Assembly (NCBI GenBank): GCA_027066365.1
Contig: JAMONV010000049.1
Span: 36,192 to 100,191 of the forward strand
From: Flavobacteriales bacterium
Lineage (GTDB): Bacteria; Bacteroidota; Bacteroidia; Flavobacteriales; Flavobacteriaceae
Reading direction: 5' to 3'
DNA length: 64,000 nt
Shown: positions 1 to 9,214 of the stretch, piece by piece
Numbering within the stretch: position 1 is the stretch's first letter
Layout of the letters: each line of letters opens with the position of its first letter
Notes under the pieces: model-generated
The model's database searches: none
What the model saw: the letters and a program-made list of their open reading frames with translations, nothing else
What the model was told of the DNA's origin: nothing
Program-made: the position numbers and the translations under genes

Positions 1-84
1 TGAATTTTCATAACGCAATGTTTTTGTTCCAATTTACGAAAAAAACATTAATATACATGTATCTTATCCGGTTTTTTCGATTAT

Positions 85-801
<717 letters not shown>

Positions 802-805
802 GCTT

Positions 806-813
806 CAAAGTTA
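806..813 (-). promoter_or_regulatory. Predicted -7 box of lipB
   Basis: Read on the minus strand this is TAACTTTG, matching the Bacteroidota -7 consensus TAnnTTTG. It lies 4 bp upstream of the lipB ATG. No clear -33 TTTG is visible, so this rests on the -7 box alone. Confidence 0.45.
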
Positions 814-853
814 GCAAGATTTGTCGAGGAATTCTTCGTTTTGCAATGACGGT

Positions 854-1729
854 TTAAGCATAATGTATATCGTCCGTGTTCATACGCAGAATGCTTCGTG
901 TGGCCCAAAACGAAGTCATAAGCGATATAAAAACGGCAAACAATACCAATGCCGCTAATAATGTGTAGTAATATAAACCTATTCGGAAAACGTCCAATTC
1001 GAGAAAGGCTTGCGCATAATTAAAAATCAGGAAAACGGTGACGGCAGCCAATAGACCGGCCAGGAATCCCGTCAACGAATATTTATACAAAAACGGACGC
1101 ATGATAAATCCTTCGGATGCGCCTACCAATTGCATGGTTTTGATAGTGAAACGTTTATTGTATACACTCAATTTGACCGTATTGCGAATGGCAAAATAAA
1201 TGATAAAAAAGAGAAATACTCCGAAAATCAAAATCACCATTCCGATTTTTTGAATGTTTCGGTTTAATAGGTGCATAATTGCTTTTTCATAAACTACATC
1301 GTCAACGGTGGGATTTTGAAGCATTTTTTCTTTGAATTTCCGGGCGATGCTATCGTTGACGTATTGCCCGTAAAAATGTAGTTCTATATTGTCCTGCAAC
1401 GGATTTTCGCCCAGCACATTGATAAAATCCTGTCCTAATATTTGCTTGGCTTTTTCGGCTGCTTTTTCTTTGGAAATAAAAATGACGGATTTAACCAAAC
1501 TATCGTTTTTGAGTTGTTTCTCTACCGCCTTGATTTTATTGCGCGCTGTTCCTTCCTTAAAATATACGGTCAGCGTGAGTTTTTCCTTGAAATAATTATT
1601 GAGATGTCCGGCATTTAAGGTAATCACCGCAAAAATGCCTAATAAAACAAGCATCAAATATAAATTGATGAAAAGACTTAAGAATAAACGTTGCTTACGG
1701 CTCTTGATATATTGTTGCTCGATATTCAT
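854..1729 (-). CDS. ftsX: Cell-division ABC transporter permease FtsX
   Basis: Inner-membrane partner of the ATPase FtsE; the pair activates peptidoglycan hydrolases at the septum. The 291-residue protein has the FtsX layout: a cytoplasmic N-terminus, a first membrane helix at about 18-40, an extracytoplasmic domain up to about residue 165, then three more helices with the FtsX loop TMQLVGASEGFIMRPFLYK between the second and third. No ftsE is next to it; the neighbours are secDF upstream and lipB downstream, which is common for Bacteroidota, where the two genes are often apart. The start is the ATG at the left end of the secDF intergenic gap. Confidence 0.92.
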   Translation of the reverse strand: MNIEQQYIKSRKQRLFLSLFINLYLMLVLLGIFAVITLNAGHLNNYFKEKLTLTVYFKEGTARNKIKAVEKQLKNDSLVKSVIFISKEKAAEKAKQILGQDFINVLGENPLQDNIELHFYGQYVNDSIARKFKEKMLQNPTVDDVVYEKAIMHLLNRNIQKIGMVILIFGVFLFFIIYFAIRNTVKLSVYNKRFTIKTMQLVGASEGFIMRPFLYKYSLTGFLAGLLAAVTVFLIFNYAQAFLELDVFRIGLYYYTLLAALVLFAVFISLMTSFWATRSILRMNTDDIHYA

Positions 1730-1778
1730 GAGTTTCCAATCGCTTGCGCTAATTTACGTAATTTTTCCGTTATCAAAA

Positions 1779-1811
1779 CAAAACCGCCCCACACGTTGGC
1801 AGGACGGCTTT
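1779..1811 (-). terminator. Rho-independent terminator after secDF
   Basis: On the minus strand AAAGCCGTCC and GGGGCGGTTTTG can pair with one or two bulges and are followed by a T-rich run. It lies directly after the secDF stop and before the ftsX start, so secDF is probably a separate transcript. Confidence 0.5.
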
Positions 1812-1833
1812 GTCCGGTTGTTAAATTCGTTGT

Positions 1834-4755
1834 TTATTTTTTATTTTTTCCCAAGCCTTTTTTGGAAGATAAATCATACATCACCGGCGTTGCCACAAAC
1901 AACGAAGAATATGTTCCTACAATCACACCGATCATCAAAGCAAAAATAAATCCGCGAATACTGTCACCACCGAACATAAATTCAATAAGCAACACCAGGA
2001 AGGTGGTAAAGGAAGTGTTCAAAGTTCGTGACAGGGTGCTTCCCAACGCCCGGTCAATGGTTTTGTCCATTGACCATGAGAGATGTTGATTGAGGTATTC
2101 GCGAATACGGTCGAATATGACCACCGTGTCGTTGAGCGAATAACCGATTACGGTCAGGATGGCGGCAATAAAGGCCTGATCCACTTCCATGTCGAATGGC
2201 ATAATGCTGTAGGTCAGTGAAAAAATACCTAGCACGATTAATACATCATGCACCAACGCGGCCAATGCACCCACACTGAATTGCCAATATTTGAAGCGGA
2301 ATAAGATATAAAGGAAAATCAAAATCAATGAGATGATGATTGCCCAAACCGCACCTTTTTTGATATCGTCGGCGATGGTGGGACCGACCTTGATGGATTG
2401 CATGATTCCGTATTTTTTTTCGCCTTTGATGCCTATAAATTCATCGAGGGTGAATCCTTGCGGTAAAAAGGGTTTTAGACCTTCATAAAGTTTTTGTTGA
2501 ATTTCTTTGTCGATTTCTTCGCCGCTTTTGTCGATTTTATATTTGGTGGTGATTTTCAATTGGTTGTCGGAGCCGAAAGTTTTTACTTCGGGAAATACGG
2601 GCTTGCCGTTTTCGTTGACGAAAACTTTGCCGAGTGCTTGTGTTATTTCTTGTGTATTTACGGGTTTATCGAAGCGCACCGTATAGGTTCTGCCGCCCAC
2701 GAAATCCACGCCGGGGTTTAATCCGTGTGTGAAAATGGATATCAAACCGATGATAATAAGTGTTCCGGAAACGGCATAGGCTTTGAAGCGATGCTTAAGG
2801 AATGGAAATTCCACATCGACCAACCAATTTTTGGTGATTCCGGTAGAAAACGTTATTCGTCTTCCTTTTTCAATCCACCATTCGATCATCAAGCGCGAAA
2901 GGAGAATCGCCGTAAATAATGAAGCCACAATGCCGATTATCAAAGTAGTGGCAAAACCTTGAATGGGACCCGTTCCGAAGAAGAAAAGCACCAAACCGGT
3001 TAACAAGGTGGTTATATTGGCATCGAGGATGGAAGAAAGGGCATTTTTGTATCCGTCGTTAATGGCCGCTTTTAGGTTTTTCCCGTTTCTTAGTTCTTCA
3101 CGTATTCGTTCATAGATAAGCACATTGGCATCCACGGCCATACCGATGGTCAAAACAATACCGGCAATTCCGGGAAGGGTCAATACCAATCCCAAGCTGG
3201 CTAAAATGCCGAATACGTATAACAAGTTGATAATCAATACAATGGAAGCTACCACGCCGGCGCCGCCATAGTAGAAAATCATCCAAAGCATAACGATTAA
3301 TAAAGCAATGGCAAAGGCAATTTTGCTCTGGTGAATGGCTTCTTTACCGAGAGTCGGTCCGACAATTTCGGATTGAATGATGTCGGCTTTGGCGGGTAAT
3401 TTACCGGCGCGTAAAACGTTCGCCAAGTCTTTGGCTTCTTCCACGGTGAAACGACCGTAGATTTCGGAACGTCCGCCGGTGATAGGTCCGTTGCTTACCG
3501 TCGGTGCCGAATAAACTACTTTATCGAGAACAATAGCAATGGTACTTTTGTTTTGATATGCATCGGTGGTGAGTTTTTCCCATATTTTTGCTCCTTTGGC
3601 ATTCATTTCCATGCTTACTGCCGGCTTGCCCATTTGGTCGTAGGAAGGGCGTGCATCGGTGATGACATTACCGCTCAATGGCGGAATCATATCGCGGTTA
3701 CCATGAATGACATAGAGTGGAACCACATCGGATTTGGGGTCGCGTTTACCCCAGAGAAATTGGGCAAAACGCAAGTTTTCGGGACGTGCTTTCGCCACTT
3801 CGGGATCGTGCAGGTAACGATTGATTTTGGCCGTGTCTTTGAGTGCCACTACGCCTAGCCTGGCATAACTGGCACGACCGCTGATTAAAGAAGTGAAAGG
3901 ATGTGTTTTAGCCAAGGAATTTTGATCGTCGGCAATAAGATTTTCCGTACTGTCTTGCGTTTGCGTAGTTTGTTTTTGTGACAAAATTCGATCGATAGTT
4001 TGGATATAGGGCATATATTCTTCGGGCTTATAACCGGGCCAGAATTCAAGTTGTGCCGTGCTTTGCAGAAGTTTTTTGATGCGTTCAACGTCTTTGGCGC
4101 CGGGTAATTCCACCAGAATACGTCCGCTATTGCCTAAACGCTGAATATTGGGTGAAGCCACACCGAATTTATCGATACGCTTGCGCAATACTTCAAAAGC
4201 GCTAACCATGGCTTCGTCCACTTTCTTGCGAATAATTTTTTTGACTTCACTATCGGGCATGTCGAATGTGATGTCGTTGGACAATTTTTTATTACCGAAA
4301 ATTTTAGGATTGCTGAGTTTTTTGCCGGTTTCTTTGGCAATTTCGTCCCATGATTCGAAAAAGAGATCAAGGAATGGTTTATCGCTTGATTTTTGTTTGT
4401 CTTCGGCCATTTTCAAAGCCCGGTTAAAACCGGGATCGTGGGTGTGATTGGCCAAATCCTTTAAAATATCTTTGACGGAAATTTGTAAAATAACGTTGAT
4501 GCCACCTTGCAAATCCAAGCCCAATTTCATGGAGCGGTCTTGCACTTCTTTGTAATTGTATTTAATGCCCAGAAGATTGTATACGGGTTGCTTCTTGAGC
4601 GAATCCAAATATTGCCTTTCTTTGGCGAAGTCGCCTTGGGCATAAGCATGGGCTTCTTTTTTGATTTTGTTATTGACAAATGTGAATGAAAGCTGATAAA
4701 TACTGAGCAATGCGAGCAAAATCGCAAAAGTCTTGACGAGTCCTTTTCCTTGCAT
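1834..4755 (-). CDS. secDF: Fused protein-export subunits SecD-SecF
   Basis: Accessory Sec translocase subunit that uses the proton gradient to pull exported proteins through SecYEG. This is the single-chain SecDF fusion, 973 residues, the usual form in Bacteroidota. The N-terminal half carries the SecD signature LGLDLQGGINVILQ (about 78-91), the large periplasmic domain and the transmembrane block ending in a GFATTLIIGIVASLF segment. The SecF half starts near residue 640, with GLNPGVDFVGGRTYTVRF and a second transmembrane block containing the conserved GYSLNDTVVIFDRIRE. A good promoter (TTG-N20-TATATTTG) lies just upstream, divergent from slyD. Confidence 0.97.
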   Translation of the reverse strand: MQGKGLVKTFAILLALLSIYQLSFTFVNNKIKKEAHAYAQGDFAKERQYLDSLKKQPVYNLLGIKYNYKEVQDRSMKLGLDLQGGINVILQISVKDILKDLANHTHDPGFNRALKMAEDKQKSSDKPFLDLFFESWDEIAKETGKKLSNPKIFGNKKLSNDITFDMPDSEVKKIIRKKVDEAMVSAFEVLRKRIDKFGVASPNIQRLGNSGRILVELPGAKDVERIKKLLQSTAQLEFWPGYKPEEYMPYIQTIDRILSQKQTTQTQDSTENLIADDQNSLAKTHPFTSLISGRASYARLGVVALKDTAKINRYLHDPEVAKARPENLRFAQFLWGKRDPKSDVVPLYVIHGNRDMIPPLSGNVITDARPSYDQMGKPAVSMEMNAKGAKIWEKLTTDAYQNKSTIAIVLDKVVYSAPTVSNGPITGGRSEIYGRFTVEEAKDLANVLRAGKLPAKADIIQSEIVGPTLGKEAIHQSKIAFAIALLIVMLWMIFYYGGAGVVASIVLIINLLYVFGILASLGLVLTLPGIAGIVLTIGMAVDANVLIYERIREELRNGKNLKAAINDGYKNALSSILDANITTLLTGLVLFFFGTGPIQGFATTLIIGIVASLFTAILLSRLMIEWWIEKGRRITFSTGITKNWLVDVEFPFLKHRFKAYAVSGTLIIIGLISIFTHGLNPGVDFVGGRTYTVRFDKPVNTQEITQALGKVFVNENGKPVFPEVKTFGSDNQLKITTKYKIDKSGEEIDKEIQQKLYEGLKPFLPQGFTLDEFIGIKGEKKYGIMQSIKVGPTIADDIKKGAVWAIIISLILIFLYILFRFKYWQFSVGALAALVHDVLIVLGIFSLTYSIMPFDMEVDQAFIAAILTVIGYSLNDTVVIFDRIREYLNQHLSWSMDKTIDRALGSTLSRTLNTSFTTFLVLLIEFMFGGDSIRGFIFALMIGVIVGTYSSLFVATPVMYDLSSKKGLGKNKK

Positions 4756-4781
4756 TATACTTGTTTTTTCTTTACAGAGCG

Positions 4782-4812
4782 CAAATATAGAATATTTATC
4801 CTTGATTTACAA
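4782..4812 (-). promoter_or_regulatory. Predicted secDF promoter
   Basis: On the minus strand: TTG (4810-4812), 20 bp spacer, TATATTTG (4782-4789). Both boxes and the spacing fit the Bacteroidota sigma consensus. The ATG is 27 bp downstream. Confidence 0.7.
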
Positions 4813-4913
4813 TTTTTTTTATATGTCTTACGGTCAAAGTATTTCATGAAAAAGATTTTTTGAAATAATTGTAATGAAAAAAATTGTATGAAAAATAATT
4901 TTTATTTATTCCG

Positions 4914-4945
4914 TTTGAATAATCTTCGGTTTTGTTATACCTTTA
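4914..4945 (+). promoter_or_regulatory. Predicted slyD promoter
   Basis: TTTG at 4914-4917, a 20 bp spacer and TACCTTTA at 4938-4945, about 35 bp before the slyD ATG. The last base of the -7 box deviates from consensus. Confidence 0.6.
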
Positions 4946-4979
4946 CGAAAAATAATTATTGCACTTAAAATTTAGTTTT

Positions 4980-5468
4980 ATGTCTATTCAAAATCATCAA
5001 GTGGTCGCTATGAAATATATTTTGCGCGACCCCGAAACCAAAGAAATTATCGATCAATCACCGGAAGGGCAACCTTTGTTTTTTATCACCGGATTGGGGC
5101 AAATTATTCCGGGTTTGGAAGCGGAAATCATGAAAATGAACAAGGGTGATAAAGGAACGGTGCTTGTGAAAGCACGAGATGCTTATGGAGAAGTCAATCC
5201 GGATGCGTTTCAGGAAATCGACAGGGCGCAATTGGAGCATATCGATGGCTTAAAAGAAGGGATGGTTTTATACGGTCAAGATGTAGACGGGAACCAAATT
5301 CCCGTTGTTATCTCAAAAGTTTCGGATGAGAAAGTAACCGTTGATCTTAATCATCCATTGGCCGGAAAAGATTTGTTATTTGAAGTGGAAATCGAAGATG
5401 TGCGCGATGCCACGCCTGAAGAATTGGAACACGGTCATGTGCACGGTCCGGGCGGGCATCATCATTAA
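4980..5468 (+). CDS. SlyD-type FKBP peptidyl-prolyl isomerase
   Basis: Folding helper with prolyl isomerase activity and an inserted chaperone flap. The 162-residue protein has the SlyD order: a short N-terminal FKBP strand, LGQIIPGLEAEIMKMNKGDK, the AYGE motif that opens the insert-in-flap domain, then NHPLAGKDLLFEVEI, where the FKBP fold closes. The C-terminus ends in a short His-rich tail (HGHVHGPGGHHH), which in SlyD proteins binds nickel and other metals. The ATG at 4980 is preferred over an in-frame TTG 21 bp upstream because the family N-terminus starts there. Its stop codon overlaps the stop of the opposite gene by two bases. Confidence 0.93.
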   Translation: MSIQNHQVVAMKYILRDPETKEIIDQSPEGQPLFFITGLGQIIPGLEAEIMKMNKGDKGTVLVKARDAYGEVNPDAFQEIDRAQLEHIDGLKEGMVLYGQDVDGNQIPVVISKVSDEKVTVDLNHPLAGKDLLFEVEIEDVRDATPEELEHGHVHGPGGHHH

Positions 5469-5803
5469 ATCAATCTTTGTTTTTTAAAATAACGTATAAT
5501 TGCTTGGCGGTACAATTCAAAATCCTTGCCTGAGGGTAGGGATTTTTTTTGCTTAAAGTGCGGCCATCCTTCGTTATCGATATGTGTTTGTTCGAAAATT
5601 CCATAAGGTTCCAATAAGCGGCAAGTAGCCAAATGCATCAGGTTGAGTTTTTCGTCCTTCGTAAAATTGCGGAATCCTTTTCCTAATTCTTGTACACCAA
5701 TGATATATAATATTGTATCGATGGATGGTGTTTCGCCGGCTGTAAATTTATTTCTGAAAAATTCCAGCACTTTTTCCCAATCTTCCGAAGTGTAATTTTT
5801 CAT
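5465..5803 (-). CDS. Conserved hypothetical protein (112 aa)
   Basis: I do not recognise a named family. It is a soluble 112-residue protein with no signal peptide and no membrane helix, rich in aromatic and charged residues, with a motif IIGVQELGKGFRNFTKDEK in the middle and a basic C-terminus. Its ATG overlaps the mgtE stop (TAATG), so it is probably translationally coupled to mgtE and belongs to the dut-rsmA-mgtE block. The coding frame is intact, and the tight coupling supports a real gene. Confidence 0.75.
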   Translation of the reverse strand: MKNYTSEDWEKVLEFFRNKFTAGETPSIDTILYIIGVQELGKGFRNFTKDEKLNLMHLATCRLLEPYGIFEQTHIDNEGWPHFKQKKSLPSGKDFELYRQAIIRYFKKQRLI

Positions 5804-7164
5804 TAGAATTTGAGAATTAATTTGGCAATAGTAAAGAAGATGAACAATCCGAAAATATCATTGCTCGTGGTGATGAAAGGACCGGTTGCCACAGCGGGAT
5901 CGATACCGTATTTATGTAGCATGAGGGGTACGAATGTTCCCACCATGGAAGCAATAATAATAACCGACACGAGCGAAACGGCAACAGTCAATGCCATTTT
6001 CATATCGAAGCCGGGAATAATGTGGTCAAGGAAGAGTTTTCCTACAAGAATGAGAATGGCGGCCAGAATAATTCCGTTGAGCAAGCTTAAGAGGATTTCC
6101 TTAAGCAGGCGTTTCAATACGCTCACTTCTACGTGTCCTTTGGCCAAGGCTTGCACCATGATGGCTGAAGATTGAACGCCTACATTTCCGGCGGTTGCCG
6201 CAATCAAAGGGGTAAAAAAGAATAAACTGGCATAACGATTCAATGCGCTTGAAAAACCGTTGAGGACCGTAACGCTGATAAAACCGCCGAGCAGTGCCAC
6301 AATCAACCACGGCAAGCGTGCGCGCATCATGGCACGAATGGAATCATCGGGTTCCACTTCTTCGGTTAAACCGGCGGCCATTTGAAAATCTTTTTCGGCT
6401 TCTTCTTGGATGTAATCCACTACATCGTCCAAAGTGATTTGCCCGACCAAGTGTCCCATTTCGTCCACGACGGGAAGCACAAAGAGGTTGTATTTTTGCA
6501 TTAGCCGGGCTACTTCGTCGGCGGGATCGGTGACATGAACAAAGTGTATATTGTCATTATATACTTCTTTGATTGGTGTTTTGGTGGAAGTAGTCAGCAA
6601 CCGTTTCAGCGAAAGGCGTCCTTTGAGTTTGTTTTCGTCATCTACGACATATATGGTGTGAACGCGTTCCACATTTTCGGCTTGTTTGCGCATTTCGGCC
6701 ACGGCGTGCAGTACGTTCCAATTTTCGTTCACTTTAACCAGTTCTTTTCCCATCAAACCGCCTGCCGTATTTTCATCGTAGCGTAAGAGGTCTACAATGT
6801 CTTTGGCATGTTCGGTATCTTCAATAGCGGTGATAACTTCTTTTTTCTGTTCGGCCGGAAGTTCCGAAATCAAATCGGCGGCTTCGTCGGTTTCCAATTC
6901 TTCGACGATTTCGGAAATTTCTTGTGAGGATAAGCGCTTGAGAATTTCTTCTTGAATATCTTCATCCAATTCGGCAATGACATCGGCGGCTAATTCGTCG
7001 GGCAAAAGGCGGATTACATAGACGATTCGGTCGGTGTCGAGGCCATCCAGCAGGTCGGCAATGTCGGCCGGGTGTTTTCCTTCAATTAAATCGAAGATTT
7101 GCGCGTTGTTTTTTAGTTCAATGGCTTCTTCGATTTTTTTTCGAATGTTTTGGACGTTTTCCAT
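5803..7164 (-). CDS. mgtE: Magnesium transporter MgtE
   Basis: Mg2+ channel of the inner membrane, gated by cytoplasmic Mg2+. The 453-residue protein has the whole family architecture: an N-terminal MgtE_N superhelix with HPADIADLLDGLD near residue 30, two CBS domains at about 135-260, a plug helix, and a C-terminal block of five membrane helices from about residue 285 (pore motif TAGNVGVQSS, later TGPFITTSNDIFG). The ATG lies 52 bp inside the 3' end of rsmA. Starting later would cut into the N domain, so the overlap appears real. Confidence 0.95.
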   Translation of the reverse strand: MENVQNIRKKIEEAIELKNNAQIFDLIEGKHPADIADLLDGLDTDRIVYVIRLLPDELAADVIAELDEDIQEEILKRLSSQEISEIVEELETDEAADLISELPAEQKKEVITAIEDTEHAKDIVDLLRYDENTAGGLMGKELVKVNENWNVLHAVAEMRKQAENVERVHTIYVVDDENKLKGRLSLKRLLTTSTKTPIKEVYNDNIHFVHVTDPADEVARLMQKYNLFVLPVVDEMGHLVGQITLDDVVDYIQEEAEKDFQMAAGLTEEVEPDDSIRAMMRARLPWLIVALLGGFISVTVLNGFSSALNRYASLFFFTPLIAATAGNVGVQSSAIMVQALAKGHVEVSVLKRLLKEILLSLLNGIILAAILILVGKLFLDHIIPGFDMKMALTVAVSLVSVIIIASMVGTFVPLMLHKYGIDPAVATGPFITTSNDIFGLFIFFTIAKLILKF

Positions 7165-7934
7165 ATCGAGTATGCTTGTTTTAGCATTTGTGCCATCTCG
7201 ACAAATTGATGCGGAGCCAGCGCCTCGGGTCTTGCCACCAGAATTTCCTGCGGTAATTTTTCAATCGGCAAGTTAAGTTTTTTCAGGCTGTTTCTCAAAG
7301 TTTTTCGTCTTTGATTGAAAGCGGTTTTGACGAGTTTTTTCAAAAATTCGTAGTCAATATCCGGTAATTGCTCTTTTCGGGTTAAATGGATTACGGCGGA
7401 TTGAACTTTGGGCGGAGGATTGAACACGGTTTCCGGTACGGTAAACAAATAATCGGTTTCGAAATATATCCGGGTTAAAACGCTTAGAATACCATAGGTT
7501 TTGTTGCCGGGAGGAGACACGATACGTTCGGCCACTTCTTTTTGAAACATTCCGGTCATATGGGGTACGAGGTGGCGATTTTCCAGAATTTTAAATAGGA
7601 TTTGTGAGGAGATGTTGTAGGGGAAATTGCCTATGATTTCGATTTTTTTCTCCTTGAACAAAGCGGACAAATCCAATTTGAGAAAATCCTCTTCGATAAT
7701 TTGGATACGGGGTTGTCCGGAATATTTGTTTTGCAGATATGCAACCGCTTCGGGATCTTTTTCAATTAAAATAAGTTTTGAGGCTTTTTTGATGAGGAAA
7801 TCGGTCAGGAAACCGGTGCCGGGTCCCACTTCCAATAGGGGGAATTGTCCGCTTGCTTGACGGGCGATTTTACGTGCGATATTTTTGTCGCGCAGGAAAT
7901 GTTGACCGAGATGTTTTTTGGGTTTGACCGGCAT
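7113..7934 (-). CDS. rsmA: 16S rRNA dimethyladenosine transferase RsmA (KsgA)
   Basis: Dimethylates two adjacent adenosines in the 3' terminal helix of 16S rRNA, a late step in small-subunit assembly. The 273 residues include LLEVGPGTGFLTDFL (SAM-binding motif I), the adenine-methylase motif NFPYNIS, and the C-terminal helical domain with FNQRRKTLRNSLK. The C-terminus runs on as a Lys-rich tail encoded inside the start of mgtE, a 52 bp overlap, and this tail is longer than in most homologues. The start follows the dut stop after only 5 bp. Confidence 0.96.
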   Translation of the reverse strand: MPVKPKKHLGQHFLRDKNIARKIARQASGQFPLLEVGPGTGFLTDFLIKKASKLILIEKDPEAVAYLQNKYSGQPRIQIIEEDFLKLDLSALFKEKKIEIIGNFPYNISSQILFKILENRHLVPHMTGMFQKEVAERIVSPPGNKTYGILSVLTRIYFETDYLFTVPETVFNPPPKVQSAVIHLTRKEQLPDIDYEFLKKLVKTAFNQRRKTLRNSLKKLNLPIEKLPQEILVARPEALAPHQFVEMAQMLKQAYSIWKTSKTFEKKSKKPLN

Positions 7935-7939
7935 GTGAT

Positions 7940-8377
7940 TTAATGTTTTCCCGTGCTGCCGAATCCGCCGCTTCCGCGTTGAGTGTCATCGAGTTCATCT
8001 ACAACTGTCCACCGGGCACGTTCGTGTTTGGCAATCACCATTTGTGCGATACGCATGCCGTCTTCGATAGTAAACGTTTGGTCGGATAAATTGACGGCAA
8101 TCACTTTGATTTCGCCGCGATAATCGGCATCGATGGTGCCGGGGGCGTTGGCCATGGTAATTCCGTGTTTGAATGCCAAACCGCTTCGTGGACGGATTTG
8201 TGCTTCATAACCTTCGGGAAGCGCAATATACAACCCTGTGGGGATGAGTTTGCGTTCCAGAGGTTTCAAAATAACGGGTTCTTCAAGGTTGGCGCGTAAA
8301 TCCATTCCGGCGGATAAAGGGGTTTGATAACCAGGAAGCGGGTGTTTGGATTTGTTTATGATTTTTATTTCGACCAT
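7940..8377 (-). CDS. dut: dUTP diphosphatase
   Basis: Hydrolyses dUTP to dUMP and PPi, keeping uracil out of DNA and supplying thymidylate synthesis; a cytoplasmic homotrimer. The 145 residues hold the five trimeric dUTPase motifs, among them GMDLRA near the N-terminus, [11 protein letters not shown], the [11 protein letters not shown] segment with the catalytic Asp, and the Gly-rich C-terminal arm [10 protein letters not shown] that closes over the substrate. The ATG at 8377 is preferred over an in-frame TTG seven codons upstream; the -7 box TACATTTG is just before it. Confidence 0.96.
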   Translation of the reverse strand: MVEIKIINKSKHPLPGYQTPLSAGMDLRANLEEPVILKPLERKLIPTGLYIALPEGYEAQIRPRSGLAFKHGITMANAPGTIDADYRGEIKVIAVNLSDQTFTIEDGMRIAQMVIAKHERARWTVVDELDDTQRGSGGFGSTGKH

Positions 8378-8395
8378 AGTTGAGCATGTTTTTGG

Positions 8396-8403
8396 CAAAT
8401 GTA
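8396..8403 (-). promoter_or_regulatory. Predicted -7 box of dut
   Basis: Minus-strand TACATTTG, 18 bp upstream of the dut ATG, in the 39 bp gap between dut and the methyltransferase gene. It probably gives dut-rsmA-mgtE its own transcript. Confidence 0.45.
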
Positions 8404-8416
8404 AGGATTATCGACG

Positions 8417-9214
8417 TTAAAATTTCAAAATAAAATGTTCTTTTTGTTGTTCGGATCTGAGAAAAGCCAATCCGCAGCAAAACAAATCAATGGTGACATG
8501 GAAAACGGGATCGCGAATAATTTCTTCCCATGCTTTTTCCATTTCTTTGTTCCAATGGATATCGTCGAGCACAATAAAACCGGAAGGATTTAAGCGGTTT
8601 TTGATTAATTCCACATAATGAAGGGTAGGGGTTTTGCTGTGATTTCCGTCAATGTAGACCAAGTCAAACGTTTGTTCTTTCGATAATTCGGGTAGTAAGT
8701 CGTCGAAATTTCCTTCGATAATCCGAACGTTTCGAATACCGGCTTCCTTCAATTTTTTTCGTGTAAACCGTATTAAAGCCGGGGCGCCTTCCAAACTGAT
8801 TATTTTACCTTCGGGTGCTCCCAAGGCTAATGCCATGGTGCTTTGGCCCAAGTGTGTTCCCAATTCCAGAATGTTATGTGGATTGAAATAGTTGGCTAGC
8901 CTGAAAAGCAATCGTTGTTCTTTGAGTGAACTTCCGCTTGCGCGCGCCATTCGACCGATTTTTCTTCGATTTCCCGAGAAAACAATCGATCCGGATCCTA
9001 AATCTTTGATTTCCAAATAATTATTATTCTTTATCAAACTTTTTCTATAGATTTTTAGTCGTTCGTATTCGGGATAATCGGTATGATTGCGTAATACATT
9101 TTCCATGAAATGAAAAACGAATGGTGAATGAACGGCATAACGTGTTTTGGCATGCCTTCGGTAATTCCAATAAGCAATTGCTTGATGAAAAAAAAAGCGA
9201 ATCGATTGTTTCAC
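8417..9214 (-). CDS. Class I SAM-dependent methyltransferase
   Basis: A 265-residue protein whose second half is a Methyltransf_24-type Rossmann fold: ILELGTHLGQSTMALALG (motif I), ISLEGAP (acidic residue after strand 2), FDLVYIDGNHSKTPTLHY and FIVLDDIHWN, which resembles caffeoyl-CoA/catechol O-methyltransferases. The N-terminal 100 residues are basic and have no motif I recognise. The substrate cannot be read from sequence. Its ATG overlaps the rel stop by 4 bp, so it is co-transcribed with rel. Confidence 0.8.
   Translation of the reverse strand: MKQSIRFFFHQAIAYWNYRRHAKTRYAVHSPFVFHFMENVLRNHTDYPEYERLKIYRKSLIKNNNYLEIKDLGSGSIVFSGNRRKIGRMARASGSSLKEQRLLFRLANYFNPHNILELGTHLGQSTMALALGAPEGKIISLEGAPALIRFTRKKLKEAGIRNVRIIEGNFDDLLPELSKEQTFDLVYIDGNHSKTPTLHYVELIKNRLNPSGFIVLDDIHWNKEMEKAWEEIIRDPVFHVTIDLFCCGLAFLRSEQQKEHFILKF

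Noticed and set aside
9211..9214. rel and the methyltransferase as a toxin-antitoxin-like alarmone pair
   Set aside because: rel is full-length and bifunctional; the 4 bp overlap is ordinary operon packing.
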